Positions 45,646-54,123 of a stretch of DNA of 64,000 bases are shown one piece after another. Position 1 is the stretch's first letter. Each line of letters opens with the position of its first letter. A model generated the notes under the pieces. The model searched no databases, was not told the origin of the DNA, and saw nothing but the letters and a program-made list of their open reading frames with translations. The translations under genes and the position numbers were made by a program. Source of the DNA: Chelativorans sp. ZYF759 (GTDB taxonomy: Bacteria > Pseudomonadota > Alphaproteobacteria > Rhizobiales > Rhizobiaceae); NCBI RefSeq assembly GCF_012911015.1, contig NZ_WVVV01000009.1, positions 72,380-136,379 on the forward strand. The letters run 5' to 3'.

Positions 45646-46443
45646 TCAGTCCTCTCGGACCCGCTGCCGTTCCGCCGGAGCCCGCCGGTCCGCCGACAGT
45701 TCCGCGCTGAGACTGGCTGCGGCTTCGCGCACGCAGGTTCCGATCTCCTCGACAACCTTCGTATCGACCAGTTCGGCGGCGATGGTCACGCACAGGCTGG
45801 CGATCGGGCTTTGGCCGGCATCGAAGACGGGGGCCGCGACACCGACAACGCCCGGTGTGACCTCACCCTTGGCGACGGCATAGCCGGCCTTGCGCACTCT
45901 CTTGAGGTTGTCGTGAATCTCCTCCACCGTCGCGCCGAGACCGACGGAACGCAGATCTTCGAGTGAGGCTTCGATACGCGGCAGGATATGGCGGCGTGGC
46001 AGGAAGGCGATGATCGAGCGGGCGATCGCGCCACGGCCCATGGGCATCGGCCGACCTCGTGGATAGCTCGATAGCGGATCCTTGGCCGACGTGCGCGAAT
46101 CCACGCACAGGATGCGGTTTCCGTACCAGCGCACGAGAAGCGTGGTGCACGAAAACCGCCGGGTCAGCTCGGCCAGGTGCCGCTCGCCCTTCAGGATCAA
46201 CGGATCGGACTGGCGCAGGAGATAGTCCATCTCGACCACCTTCGGCCCGAGTGTGAACCCTGCATTCGGCATGGAGGAGAGAAGCCCCGCCTCCTTGAGT
46301 GTCTTGAGGTAGCGATAGAGGGTAGGGCGGCTATAGCCCAATTCTTCCATCAACTGCTCGGGCGTCCACTCCAGCCGGTCCTCGGTAAACACCTCAAGAA
46401 CGGCAAGAACGCGCTCAAGACTGTTTCCTTTTTTGTCTGTCAA
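45646..46443 (-). CDS. IclR-family transcriptional regulator
   Basis: This 265-aa regulator has an N-terminal winged helix (about 8-60, 'WTPEQLMEELGYSRPTLYRY') and a C-terminal effector domain ('RPMPMGRGAIARSIIAFLP', 'KGEVTPGVVGVAAPVFDAG'). The start is TTG at 46443, whose TGA overlaps the stop of the TRAP permease gene, so the regulator is coupled to uptake. A later TTG is possible. The likely targets are the amidohydrolase operon and the TAXI/ThDP promoter region. Confidence 0.9.
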   Translation of the reverse strand: MTDKKGNSLERVLAVLEVFTEDRLEWTPEQLMEELGYSRPTLYRYLKTLKEAGLLSSMPNAGFTLGPKVVEMDYLLRQSDPLILKGERHLAELTRRFSCTTLLVRWYGNRILCVDSRTSAKDPLSSYPRGRPMPMGRGAIARSIIAFLPRRHILPRIEASLEDLRSVGLGATVEEIHDNLKRVRKAGYAVAKGEVTPGVVGVAAPVFDAGQSPIASLCVTIAAELVDTKVVEEIGTCVREAAASLSAELSADRRAPAERQRVRED

Positions 46444-48383
46444 TCGCCCGCGCTTTCGCTCTCTTTCATCTTCATCGAGCGCCGGAAATCCAGAATCATC
46501 AGAATTACGCCGCCGACTACACCTGCGATATCACTGTAGACGGCGCCGGGGAAGGCCCCCGCCGGGACAAGGGCCATCAGTCCGAAAAGGATGAAGAGGC
46601 CGCGCATGGCGGGCGTCAGCCTGGAAGTGAAGTAGCCGGCAAGCGCCGCCGAAATCAGCCAGACACCGACGGTCGCCGTGACGATCGCCAGGCCAACCTC
46701 CATCGGCGCGCCGATCATGAGCAGCGTCGGCGAGAAGACGAAGAGGACCGGGATGACATAGGCTGACCAGCCGAAGCGCATGGCGGCAAAGCCGGTTGCC
46801 ATGGCGGGGGCGCGGGCGATCGAGGCGGCCGCGAAGGCCGCCATCGCAATGGGCGGCGTAATCATCGACATCATGCCGAAATAGAGCACGTAGAGATGCG
46901 CCGCGATGGGTTCGATCCCGACCTCGATCAGCGCCGGCGCGACCAGGGCCGCCAGCAGCACATAGACGCCCAGCGTCGGTAGACCCATGCCCAGCACGAT
47001 GCAGACCAGCGCCGACAGGGCCAGCAGCAGGATCATGTTGCCGCCGCCGATCTGGACCAGCGCATAGGTGAGGTTGAAGCTCAGCCCGGTGACGTTGAGG
47101 ACGCCGATGACAAGGCCGGCGCCCGCCGAGATGAGAATGATCTCGACGACGACGTGGCCCGTCCCGGCGACGGAACCGAGGAGCGTGCGGATGTTCGGCC
47201 GAACCCCGCGATAGCCGAAGATCAGCGACGTGACCACGACGGAGACCGCCGCCAGGAGGGCGGCGCGCTCCGGCTGCCAGCGCAGCCAGAAGAGCGCCCA
47301 GATCAGAAGCACGAAGGCGAGCAGGAAGTGCATGCCCTGAAGCACGGGTTTGCGCGGCGGCATCTCGGATTTCGGCACGCCGGAAATGCCCAGCTTTGCC
47401 GCCTCGAGATCGGCCTGGATGAAGAGCGCGACATAGTACAGGACAGCAGGCACCAGAGCGGCCAGCACGACCGAGGAATAGGGGATGGCCAGGAACTCCG
47501 CCATCAGGAAGGCGGCCGCGCCCATGACGGGCGGCATCAGCTGTCCGCCCGTCGAGGCCACCGCCTCGATGGCGGCCGCCTTGTGGGCGGGATAGCCGTT
47601 GCGCTTGATCATCGGGATGGTGATGACGCCGGTGCCCGCGACATTGGCGACGGCTGAGCCGGAGATCGAGCCGAACAGGCCCGAGGCCAGGACGGCGATC
47701 TTCATGGCGCCGCCGCGAAACCTTCCCATGCCGAGGAGAGCGGCATCGGTGAAGAAGGCGGAGCCGCCGGTGGCCGCCAGCAGTCCCCCGAACAGGATGA
47801 AGGCGATGATGACGACGGCCGCGACGTTCAGCGGCAGGCCGAGGATGCCGTTGGAATCGACGGCCATGTAGCCGGCCAGCAGCTGCCAGTTCTGGGCCCG
47901 GCCCTGGAGCCTTCCCGGCACCATGTCGCCGAACAGCGCATAGGCGAGGAAGACGAGGATGATGATGACCAGTGCCCAGCCTGTCGCGCGGCGCAGCGCT
48001 TCCAGGAGCAGCAGGATAACCACGACACCGGGTATCCATGCCGCCGGCGCGCGCATGAAGATGACATTGACGATCTGGGGATAGCGGAAGGTGATCCAGG
48101 CGAGCGCGGCGAAGCTTATCGCGGCGGCCAGCAGATCGTACCAGGGGACGTGTGTTCGCGCGCCGCCCCGTCGCGCGGGCAGTGACAGGAAGGCCAGCGG
48201 CAGTGCCAGCATCAGCACTGCCGCCAGGAATTGCTGCGGATAGAACGAATAGCCGAGCTGGCGCGGGAGGCCGAGGGCCCACGCGATCGCCACCAATGTA
48301 ATGAGGGCGGCGAGCACGTCGGCTGCAATGCCCCAGGTGGGACGGGCGGCCGTGGCCGACCCGACGGGATTTGGATCGGCCAT
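46440..48383 (-). CDS. TRAP transporter fused permease (DctQM), TAXI type
   Basis: This 647-aa membrane protein is the fused small and large TRAP permease, with about 4 plus 12 or more helices. The large part has 'GLFGSISGSAVANVAGTGVI', 'ASTGGQLMPPVMGAAAFLMAEF' and 'GMGLPTLGVYVLLAALVAP'. It imports organic acids with Na+ using the TAXI binding protein encoded 10 bp upstream. Confidence 0.94.
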   Translation of the reverse strand: MADPNPVGSATAARPTWGIAADVLAALITLVAIAWALGLPRQLGYSFYPQQFLAAVLMLALPLAFLSLPARRGGARTHVPWYDLLAAAISFAALAWITFRYPQIVNVIFMRAPAAWIPGVVVILLLLEALRRATGWALVIIILVFLAYALFGDMVPGRLQGRAQNWQLLAGYMAVDSNGILGLPLNVAAVVIIAFILFGGLLAATGGSAFFTDAALLGMGRFRGGAMKIAVLASGLFGSISGSAVANVAGTGVITIPMIKRNGYPAHKAAAIEAVASTGGQLMPPVMGAAAFLMAEFLAIPYSSVVLAALVPAVLYYVALFIQADLEAAKLGISGVPKSEMPPRKPVLQGMHFLLAFVLLIWALFWLRWQPERAALLAAVSVVVTSLIFGYRGVRPNIRTLLGSVAGTGHVVVEIILISAGAGLVIGVLNVTGLSFNLTYALVQIGGGNMILLLALSALVCIVLGMGLPTLGVYVLLAALVAPALIEVGIEPIAAHLYVLYFGMMSMITPPIAMAAFAAASIARAPAMATGFAAMRFGWSAYVIPVLFVFSPTLLMIGAPMEVGLAIVTATVGVWLISAALAGYFTSRLTPAMRGLFILFGLMALVPAGAFPGAVYSDIAGVVGGVILMILDFRRSMKMKESESAGD

Positions 48384-48393
48384 CGTTTAACCC

Positions 48394-49347
48394 TTATTCG
48401 CTCAGGAGACCCGCTTCTTCGTAGAAGCGCAAGGCGCCGGGGTGGAACTCGGCAATGCCGATGTCGCCCGCCATCTGGTCAGGCTGGAAGGCGCCGAAGG
48501 GCGGGAAGCCCGCGACCAGTGCTTCCTTGCCCTCATACATGGCCTTGGTCAGCTGATAGACCGTCTCGTCGTCGACGCCGGCATGGGTGAAGACGATCTG
48601 CGGATAGGCAAAGAAGTGCGTATTTTCATCGACGCCCGGCATGGCACCGGCTGCGATTTCACCGAAATAGGCCGTCGGCCAGAATTCGCGCATCCGCTCC
48701 AGGTTCTCATCGGTCGGCTCGACGCCGAGCGCGCGAAGTCCGCCTACTGCGGCATCGGCCTCGCGGACCTTGCCGGCACCGTGTGCGAAGTAGAAGCCGG
48801 CGGTCTGGCCCTCGATGAAGGCGTCGGCGCCAGCCACCACGCTGGCCACGTTGACGGCCTGCATGTCGGCGCGGCTCATGCCGACCGTGGCGTAGATCGC
48901 GTCGAGCTGCGGGAGAATGGTCTGCTGGGCGGTGTAACCGTCGACCATGGGCTGGCCGCGCAGATCCTCCAGGGTGTGGATGTCGGAATCGGCCCGCACG
49001 AATACGGCGCCGACCAGCGGCATGATGCGGCCGACGATGCGCAGATCCGCATAGGGCTGGCCTTCGAACCATTCCTGGCCCTCGATGGCGTAGTTGACCT
49101 CCTGGAGGTTGGCGACGCCGAATTCGATGCCACCCTGGCCGACGAAGGGGATGTACTGGTTCGGGCTTGTGGCCGGCTGGATCGTGGCGTTGATGCCCGC
49201 CTGATTGGCGACATTGGCGACCGCGGTGCCGATGTTGTGAAAGATCGAACCCGGGTTCGAGGTGGCGATGCCGACGGTCTGGGCGGCGGCCGTGCCGCTG
49301 ACGGCGAGGCCGGCGGCAAGCGCCGCCGCGGCTACAAGATGCTTCAT
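48394..49347 (-). CDS. TAXI-family TRAP solute-binding protein
   Basis: This 317-aa periplasmic receptor has a signal peptide ending 'GTAAAQ' and the TAXI start 'VGIATSNPGSIFHNIGTAVA'. A central 'GQPMVDGYTAQQTILPQLDA' and 'AGADAFIEGQTAGFYFAHG' follow. It captures the substrate for the fused permease. GGAGG precedes ATG 49347. It is first in the SBP-permease-iclR transcript, divergent from the ThDP enzyme. Confidence 0.92.
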   Translation of the reverse strand: MKHLVAAAALAAGLAVSGTAAAQTVGIATSNPGSIFHNIGTAVANVANQAGINATIQPATSPNQYIPFVGQGGIEFGVANLQEVNYAIEGQEWFEGQPYADLRIVGRIMPLVGAVFVRADSDIHTLEDLRGQPMVDGYTAQQTILPQLDAIYATVGMSRADMQAVNVASVVAGADAFIEGQTAGFYFAHGAGKVREADAAVGGLRALGVEPTDENLERMREFWPTAYFGEIAAGAMPGVDENTHFFAYPQIVFTHAGVDDETVYQLTKAMYEGKEALVAGFPPFGAFQPDQMAGDIGIAEFHPGALRFYEEAGLLSE

Positions 49348-49398
49348 GATTTCCTCCACTCGGTTGGCAGTGCGTGCCCGAAGGGTCGGGCGCAAAAA

Positions 49399-49415
49399 TC
49401 CCTTAAAATGAGATT
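49399..49415. promoter_or_regulatory. Candidate IclR operator in the TAXI/ThDP divergent region
   Basis: TCCCTTAAAATGAGATT matches 12 of 17 positions of the site at 45615 extended by TT (TCTCACAAAGTGAGATT), with the right half nearly identical. It lies 51 bp upstream of the TAXI receptor gene and 114 bp before the ThDP gene. Confidence 0.45.
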
Positions 49416-49529
49416 TTGGACCATATTGCACTTGCCTTCACCCTTTTTACAAGGCCAAACTTGGTTCAGTCGCTTTGCCATGGCCACCCCCGGGCAAGGT
49501 CGCAGGAATTGAAGGGCAGGAGAACAGGA

Positions 49530-51254
49530 ATGTCGGAAAGCACGAAAACGGCGGGAACCGCCCTTGGCGCGGCTCAAACGGGCGCCGAGAACCTGCTTCT
49601 CGGCCTCAAGGCGAGCGGCATAGACTACATCTTCGCCAATGCCGGTACAGACTTCCCGCCCATCATCGAGGCCTTTGCGACGCTGGATGCTGACAGCGTG
49701 CCGATGGCGGTGACCGTGCCGCATGAAACAGCCGGCGTGGCGATGGCGCATGGCTACTATCTGGTCACGGGCCAGGCGCAGGCGGCCATGGTGCATGTCA
49801 ATGTCGGGCTGGCCAATTCGATCATGGGCGTCATCAACGCCGCCAGCGACAACGTGCCGGTCTTGATGATGTCGGGTCGCACGCCGCTTACCGAGGGCAG
49901 CCGGCTTGGCGGGCGCGTGACCCCCATCCAGTATGGCCAGGAGATGTACGACCAGTCCTCGCTCGTCGCCAACGCCGTGAAGTTCCACTACGAGATGCGC
50001 TATCCCGAGCAGGGCGACATGCTGGCCATGCGCGCCGCCACCCTGGCCATGAGCGAGCCGCGCGGGCCGGTCTATCTCAGCCTGCCGCGCGAGCCGCTGA
50101 TGGAGGCGCTGCCCGAGAAGGCGCGCCCGACACCGCGCCAGGCGCCGGCAACCCCGGCCGCGGCCGACCCCGCTTCCATCGAGCAGGCTGCAAAGTGGCT
50201 CGCCTCGGCGCGTTCGCCCCTGGTGCTCTGCCAGCGTGGCGACACGGCTGGCCAGCTCAGCGCCGCGCTGGTGGAACTGGCCGACGCCCATGCCATTCCG
50301 GTTGTCGAGCCCTTCATGATCCGCAACGTCATGCCCTCGGCGCATCCGATGTTCCTCGGACACGACCCCAAGGCTGCGCTCGCGGAAGCCGACGTGGTGC
50401 TGGTGGTCGACAGCGCGGTACCGTGGATAGAAGCCCTGCATCGGCCCGGCGACGAGACACGGGTGATCCAGCTCGGCCCCGACCCGCTTTTCCAGCGCAT
50501 GCCGATCCGCAGCTATCGCAGCGACCTGGCGATCACCGCCGATGCCGCCGGCGGCGTGATGGCGATCTCCCAGGCAATGGGCAAGCCCGGCCCGGGCGTC
50601 GAGCCGCGCCGCAAAGCCGTGGCCGAGCGCGCGCAGGCGCGGCGACGCACGATGGCGGAACTTGCGCTCGAAGGCAGGTCCAGCCCGATGAGCGCGGAAT
50701 GGATGAGCCGCTGCATATCGGACGTCATGGATGAACGGGCGGTGGTCTTCGGCGAACTGGGGATCGTGCCGGGCGCGATGACCGTATCGCGGCCCAATCA
50801 GATATTCTGCAACCCGCATTCGGGCGGTCTCGGCTGGGGCATGCCGGCCGCGCTCGGGGCCCAACTCGCCGACCGCGACCGGCTGACGATATGCTGCATC
50901 GGCGACGGCTCGTATATGTTCGCCAATCCGGTCGCCTGCCACCAGATCGCCGAGGCGCTGGAACTGCCCATCCTCACCATCGTGAAGAATAACGGCATGT
51001 GGAACGCGGTTCGCCGCTCGGTGGTCAGCGCCTATCCGGGCGGGGCGGCGGCAAAAGCCAACCGCATGCCCCTTACCTCGCTCGAGCCCGCACCCGACTA
51101 CACGCAGATCGCCGCGGCGAGCCGTGCCCATGTCGAGCGCGTCGAACATGGCGAGGACCTGCCCGCCGCGCTGGAGAGAGCGGTTGGCGTGATCCGCAAC
51201 GAACGGCGCCAGGCGTTTCTCGAGCTGCGCATCGCGATTTCCGACAAGCACTGA
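49530..51254 (+). CDS. ThDP-dependent enzyme (acetolactate synthase/benzoylformate decarboxylase-like)
   Basis: This is a 574-aa thiamine-diphosphate enzyme. The N-terminal Pyr domain has Glu in 'VPHETAGVAMAHGYY'; the C-terminal PP domain has 'CIGDGSYMFANP' and ends its motif at 'TIVKNNGMWN'. A central FAD/DHAP-like domain lacks obvious FAD-specific features. It could decarboxylate a 2-oxo acid or ligate two units. AGGAGAACAGG precedes ATG 49530. It is divergent from the first TAXI-TRAP operon and convergent with the LacI gene. Confidence 0.85.
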   Translation: MSESTKTAGTALGAAQTGAENLLLGLKASGIDYIFANAGTDFPPIIEAFATLDADSVPMAVTVPHETAGVAMAHGYYLVTGQAQAAMVHVNVGLANSIMGVINAASDNVPVLMMSGRTPLTEGSRLGGRVTPIQYGQEMYDQSSLVANAVKFHYEMRYPEQGDMLAMRAATLAMSEPRGPVYLSLPREPLMEALPEKARPTPRQAPATPAAADPASIEQAAKWLASARSPLVLCQRGDTAGQLSAALVELADAHAIPVVEPFMIRNVMPSAHPMFLGHDPKAALAEADVVLVVDSAVPWIEALHRPGDETRVIQLGPDPLFQRMPIRSYRSDLAITADAAGGVMAISQAMGKPGPGVEPRRKAVAERAQARRRTMAELALEGRSSPMSAEWMSRCISDVMDERAVVFGELGIVPGAMTVSRPNQIFCNPHSGGLGWGMPAALGAQLADRDRLTICCIGDGSYMFANPVACHQIAEALELPILTIVKNNGMWNAVRRSVVSAYPGGAAAKANRMPLTSLEPAPDYTQIAAASRAHVERVEHGEDLPAALERAVGVIRNERRQAFLELRIAISDKH

Positions 51255-51279
51255 GGCGGGGATCCGCGCGCGCCGGGGG

Positions 51280-52308
51280 TCAGAGCCGGCGCGTCGATTC
51301 CCGCACGATCAGTTCGGGCATCAGCACGATGCTCTGGACGGGTGTGTCGGCATCCTCGATCTGGCAGAGCAGCAGTCTGGCGGCCTCGCGCCCCATGGTG
51401 CGGTGGCGGATGCGGACGGTGGTCAGCGGCGGGGCGATCATGTCGACCAGCGGCATGTCGTTATGGCCCACGATCGAGATGTCGCCGGGGCAGTTCAGGC
51501 CGCGTTCGCGCAACGCCTCATAGGCGCCCATGGCCAGGAGGTCGTTGGCGGCCACGATGGCGGTCGCCTTCGGCGCCTTGTCCAGAAGCGCGAGGCAGGC
51601 GAGCCGGCCTTCTTCGCGCGAGAAGGCGCCTGCAATGGTGGTGGCGGCGGGCAAGAGCCCGTGGGCCGAAAGGCTCTTTTCCAACCCGCGGCGGCGCAGG
51701 AAGCCGGTCGAGAGGTGTGGCGGGCCGGCGATGTGAGCGATCTCCCGGTGACCGAGATCGATCAGGTGTTCGACCGCCAGGCGCATGCCTTCGCTGTCGT
51801 CCGACACGACGGAGCCGACGCGGTTGCCGCTCTCCGCACGGTTGACGAGCACGGTGGGGACGCCGGATTCGAGTGTTCGCTCGACCAGCGGGTCGCTGCG
51901 GCTGGCGGTGGCGAGAATGAGCCCGTCGACCCGGCGCGCGAGCAGTTCGTTGAAGAGGCGCAACTGGTGCTCGCCCGCGGTTCCCACATCGGCGATCACG
52001 ACCGAATAATCGGCTTCGCCGAGCGCTTCGGTCACGCCGCCCAGTATCGGCGAAAAGACCGAGTTTGTCAGGTCGGGCAAAAGGACGCCGACCAGTCGTG
52101 AACGCTGCGTGCGCAGGCTGGCCGCCAGGCTGTTGCGGCGATAGCCGAGACTTGTCGCGGCAGCGGTCACCCGCTCCACGACCTCCGTGCCCAGCATGTG
52201 CCGCTTGCTTGGATCAAGGGCCCGGGAGGCGGTCGACGAGTGAACGCCGGCAGCCTTTGCGACCTGTTTCAGCGTGACGTCGCGCTTGGTGCGCTCCCGT
52301 CCGGCCAT
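51280..52308 (-). CDS. LacI-family transcriptional regulator
   Basis: This 342-aa regulator has an N-terminal HTH 'VTLKQVAKAAGVHSSTASRA', hinge helix 'NSLAASLRTQRSRLVGVL', and a periplasmic-binding-like sensor with 'TAIVAANDLLAMGAYEAL'. GGAGG precedes ATG 52308; the frame runs on to 53475 but that is the dioxygenase on the other strand. It is divergent from the dioxygenase operon, with two LacI-type palindromes between them. Confidence 0.93.
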   Translation of the reverse strand: MAGRERTKRDVTLKQVAKAAGVHSSTASRALDPSKRHMLGTEVVERVTAAATSLGYRRNSLAASLRTQRSRLVGVLLPDLTNSVFSPILGGVTEALGEADYSVVIADVGTAGEHQLRLFNELLARRVDGLILATASRSDPLVERTLESGVPTVLVNRAESGNRVGSVVSDDSEGMRLAVEHLIDLGHREIAHIAGPPHLSTGFLRRRGLEKSLSAHGLLPAATTIAGAFSREEGRLACLALLDKAPKATAIVAANDLLAMGAYEALRERGLNCPGDISIVGHNDMPLVDMIAPPLTTVRIRHRTMGREAARLLLCQIEDADTPVQSIVLMPELIVRESTRRL

Positions 52309-52395
52309 TCTCGCTCCTCCCGCATCCAGATGGCCGACAGCCCCGAGCGCGGTCAATCGGATTTCCCGTTCCACTGACCTTGAAGCTTGACCTAG

Positions 52396-52441
52396 TGCAA
52401 TCGATTGTCTAAGAAAAGAGCTAATTATGCAATCGAATGCA
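52396..52441. promoter_or_regulatory. Two LacI-type operators between lacI-family gene and dioxygenase operon
   Basis: TGCAATCGATTGTC (52396-52409) and TGCAATCGAATGCA (52428-52441) are near-palindromes with the central CG typical of LacI-family sites. Their centres are 32 bp apart, about three helical turns. The second ends 17 bp before the dioxygenase start, so binding should repress initiation there. Confidence 0.75.
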
Positions 52442-52458
52442 CAAGCCGGGAAGGCAGA

Positions 52459-53349
52459 ATGATAATAAAACGGGAGGAGGACGTCACCGCAGCGGTGGTG
52501 TCGGCGATGGCCGACACGCCGGATGCACGGCTGCGTGGAATCACCGAAGCACTGGTGAGGCATCTTCACGCCTTTGCCGCCGAGGTGCGTCTCACGGAGG
52601 ACGAATGGGAGATGGGCCTCGATGCCCTGATCCGTTCCGGCAAGGCGTGTACCGACACCCACAACGAGATGATCCTCATGTCCGACGTGCTCGGCCTGTC
52701 GACGCTCGTCTGCCTGATGAACAACGGTGCCGGTGGCCCGACGGAAACGGCTGCCGCGCTGCTCGGTCCCTTCTGGCGCATGCATTCGCCGCGGATGGAG
52801 AATGGCGGATCGATCCTGCGTTCGCAGACCCCGGGTCCGGCGCTTTTTATGCGCGGTCAGGTCGTGGACACCGACGGCAATCCGATCCCCGGCGTCGATG
52901 TCGACATCTGGCAGGCGTCGCCGGTGGGCATGTACGAGAACCAGGATCCCGGTCAGGCCGACATGAATCTGCGCGGCAAGTTCACGACCGATGCCGAGGG
53001 CCGCTTCTGGCTGAGGTCGGTCAAGCCGGCAGGTTATCCGGTGCCGACCGACGGTCCGGCCGGCGATCTCCTGAAGGCGCAGAAGCGCCACCCCTATCGC
53101 CCCGCCCATATCCATGCGCTCCTCTTCAAGGAAGGGTTCAAGACGCTCGTCACCCAGGTCTTTGTCGACGATGACGAGAATCTGGAAACCGACGTCGTCT
53201 TCGGCGTGACCGAGGCGCTCGTGGGCGATTTCCGCAAACATGACGATGCGCCGCCCGAGCCCGAGGCGGGAACGCCCTGGTATTCGCTGGAGCACCGCTT
53301 CGTCATGATGAAGGGCGAGGCCAAGCTGCCCGTCCCCCCGATTAAATGA
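52459..53349 (+). CDS. Intradiol ring-cleavage dioxygenase (hydroxyquinol/catechol 1,2-type)
   Basis: This 296-aa non-haem Fe(III) enzyme opens a catechol-type ring between the hydroxyls. Fe ligands Tyr159 ('VGMYENQD'), Tyr193 ('AGYPVPTDGP'), His217 and His219 ('YRPAHIHALL') are all present with the spacing of hydroxyquinol 1,2-dioxygenases. An N-terminal helical dimerisation domain covers 1-100. AAGGCAGA precedes ATG 52459. It is first in a LacI-controlled operon with an SDR, BKACE, oxidoreductase and cupin. Confidence 0.92.
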   Translation: MIIKREEDVTAAVVSAMADTPDARLRGITEALVRHLHAFAAEVRLTEDEWEMGLDALIRSGKACTDTHNEMILMSDVLGLSTLVCLMNNGAGGPTETAAALLGPFWRMHSPRMENGGSILRSQTPGPALFMRGQVVDTDGNPIPGVDVDIWQASPVGMYENQDPGQADMNLRGKFTTDAEGRFWLRSVKPAGYPVPTDGPAGDLLKAQKRHPYRPAHIHALLFKEGFKTLVTQVFVDDDENLETDVVFGVTEALVGDFRKHDDAPPEPEAGTPWYSLEHRFVMMKGEAKLPVPPIK

Positions 53350-53356
53350 GAACCGG

Positions 53357-54112
53357 ATGACCGACGCCCAGCAACTTCTCGACGGCAAGGTAGCCCTCAT
53401 CAGCGGCGCCTCTCGGGGCATCGGCGCGGCGACGGCCCAGATCCTGGCGCACGCAGGCGCACGCATCATCGGCACCTATCACAGCGACCGCGAGGCCGCC
53501 GAGGCCGTCTTGGCGGCGCTGCCGGGCGAGGGGCATGCCGCACGCCAGTTGAAGATCGAGGATTCGGGCGCGATTGCCGCGCTCGCCGGGGATGTCGCGC
53601 GTGGCGGGGGCCGCTGCGACATCCTCGTCAACAATGCCGGCTTCACCCGCGCCATCCCCCATGGCGACCTGGACGCGCTCGATGACGATTTCATCGACGC
53701 CATGTTCAAAGCCAACTGGCGTGGCCATTTCGCCATGGTGCGTGCCCTGCGCCCTCTGCTGGCGGCAAGCGGCAAGGGCTTGATCGTCAATGTGTCCTCG
53801 ATCGCCGGCATGAACGGTGCGGGCTCCAACATTGCCTACTGCGCGGTCAAGGCGGCGATGGACAGCATGACCAAGTCGCTGGCACGCGCGCTGGCGCCCG
53901 ACATTCGCGTGATGGGCGTGGCGCCCGGCGTGGTCGAAACCGACTTCGTGCCCGGCCGTGACGTTGCTGCGATGGAAAAGCTCGCCGCCGCGATCCCGCT
54001 CAAGCGCGTGGCCCAAGCCGGGGACGTGGCGCGCGCCATTCTCGCCTGCGCGACGCATCTCGACTATTCCACCGGCTCGACGCTGATCGTCGATGGCGGG
54101 CGGGCGCTCTGA
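53357..54112 (+). CDS. Short-chain dehydrogenase/reductase in the dioxygenase operon
   Basis: This 251-aa SDR has 'SGASRGIGAATAQI' for cofactor, 'NNAGFTR', Ser in 'VSSIAGMNG', and Tyr/Lys in 'NIAYCAVKAAMDS'. It begins seven bases after the dioxygenase stop. It might reduce a ring-fission product or dehydrogenate a diol; neither is provable here. Confidence 0.9.
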   Translation: MTDAQQLLDGKVALISGASRGIGAATAQILAHAGARIIGTYHSDREAAEAVLAALPGEGHAARQLKIEDSGAIAALAGDVARGGGRCDILVNNAGFTRAIPHGDLDALDDDFIDAMFKANWRGHFAMVRALRPLLAASGKGLIVNVSSIAGMNGAGSNIAYCAVKAAMDSMTKSLARALAPDIRVMGVAPGVVETDFVPGRDVAAMEKLAAAIPLKRVAQAGDVARAILACATHLDYSTGSTLIVDGGRAL

Positions 54113-54123
54113 GGATGATGGCG

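Noticed and set aside
51269-51293. CGCGCCGG/CCGGCGCG hairpin between the ThDP gene and the LacI gene as a terminator
   Set aside because: It lies partly inside the end of the LacI coding region and has no T-tract; such GC repeats are expected by chance in this DNA.
52309-53475. N-terminal extension of the LacI-family frame to 731 aa
   Set aside because: The extension is antisense to the dioxygenase gene and crosses the operator region; ATG 52308 has a GGAGG and a canonical LacI HTH start.
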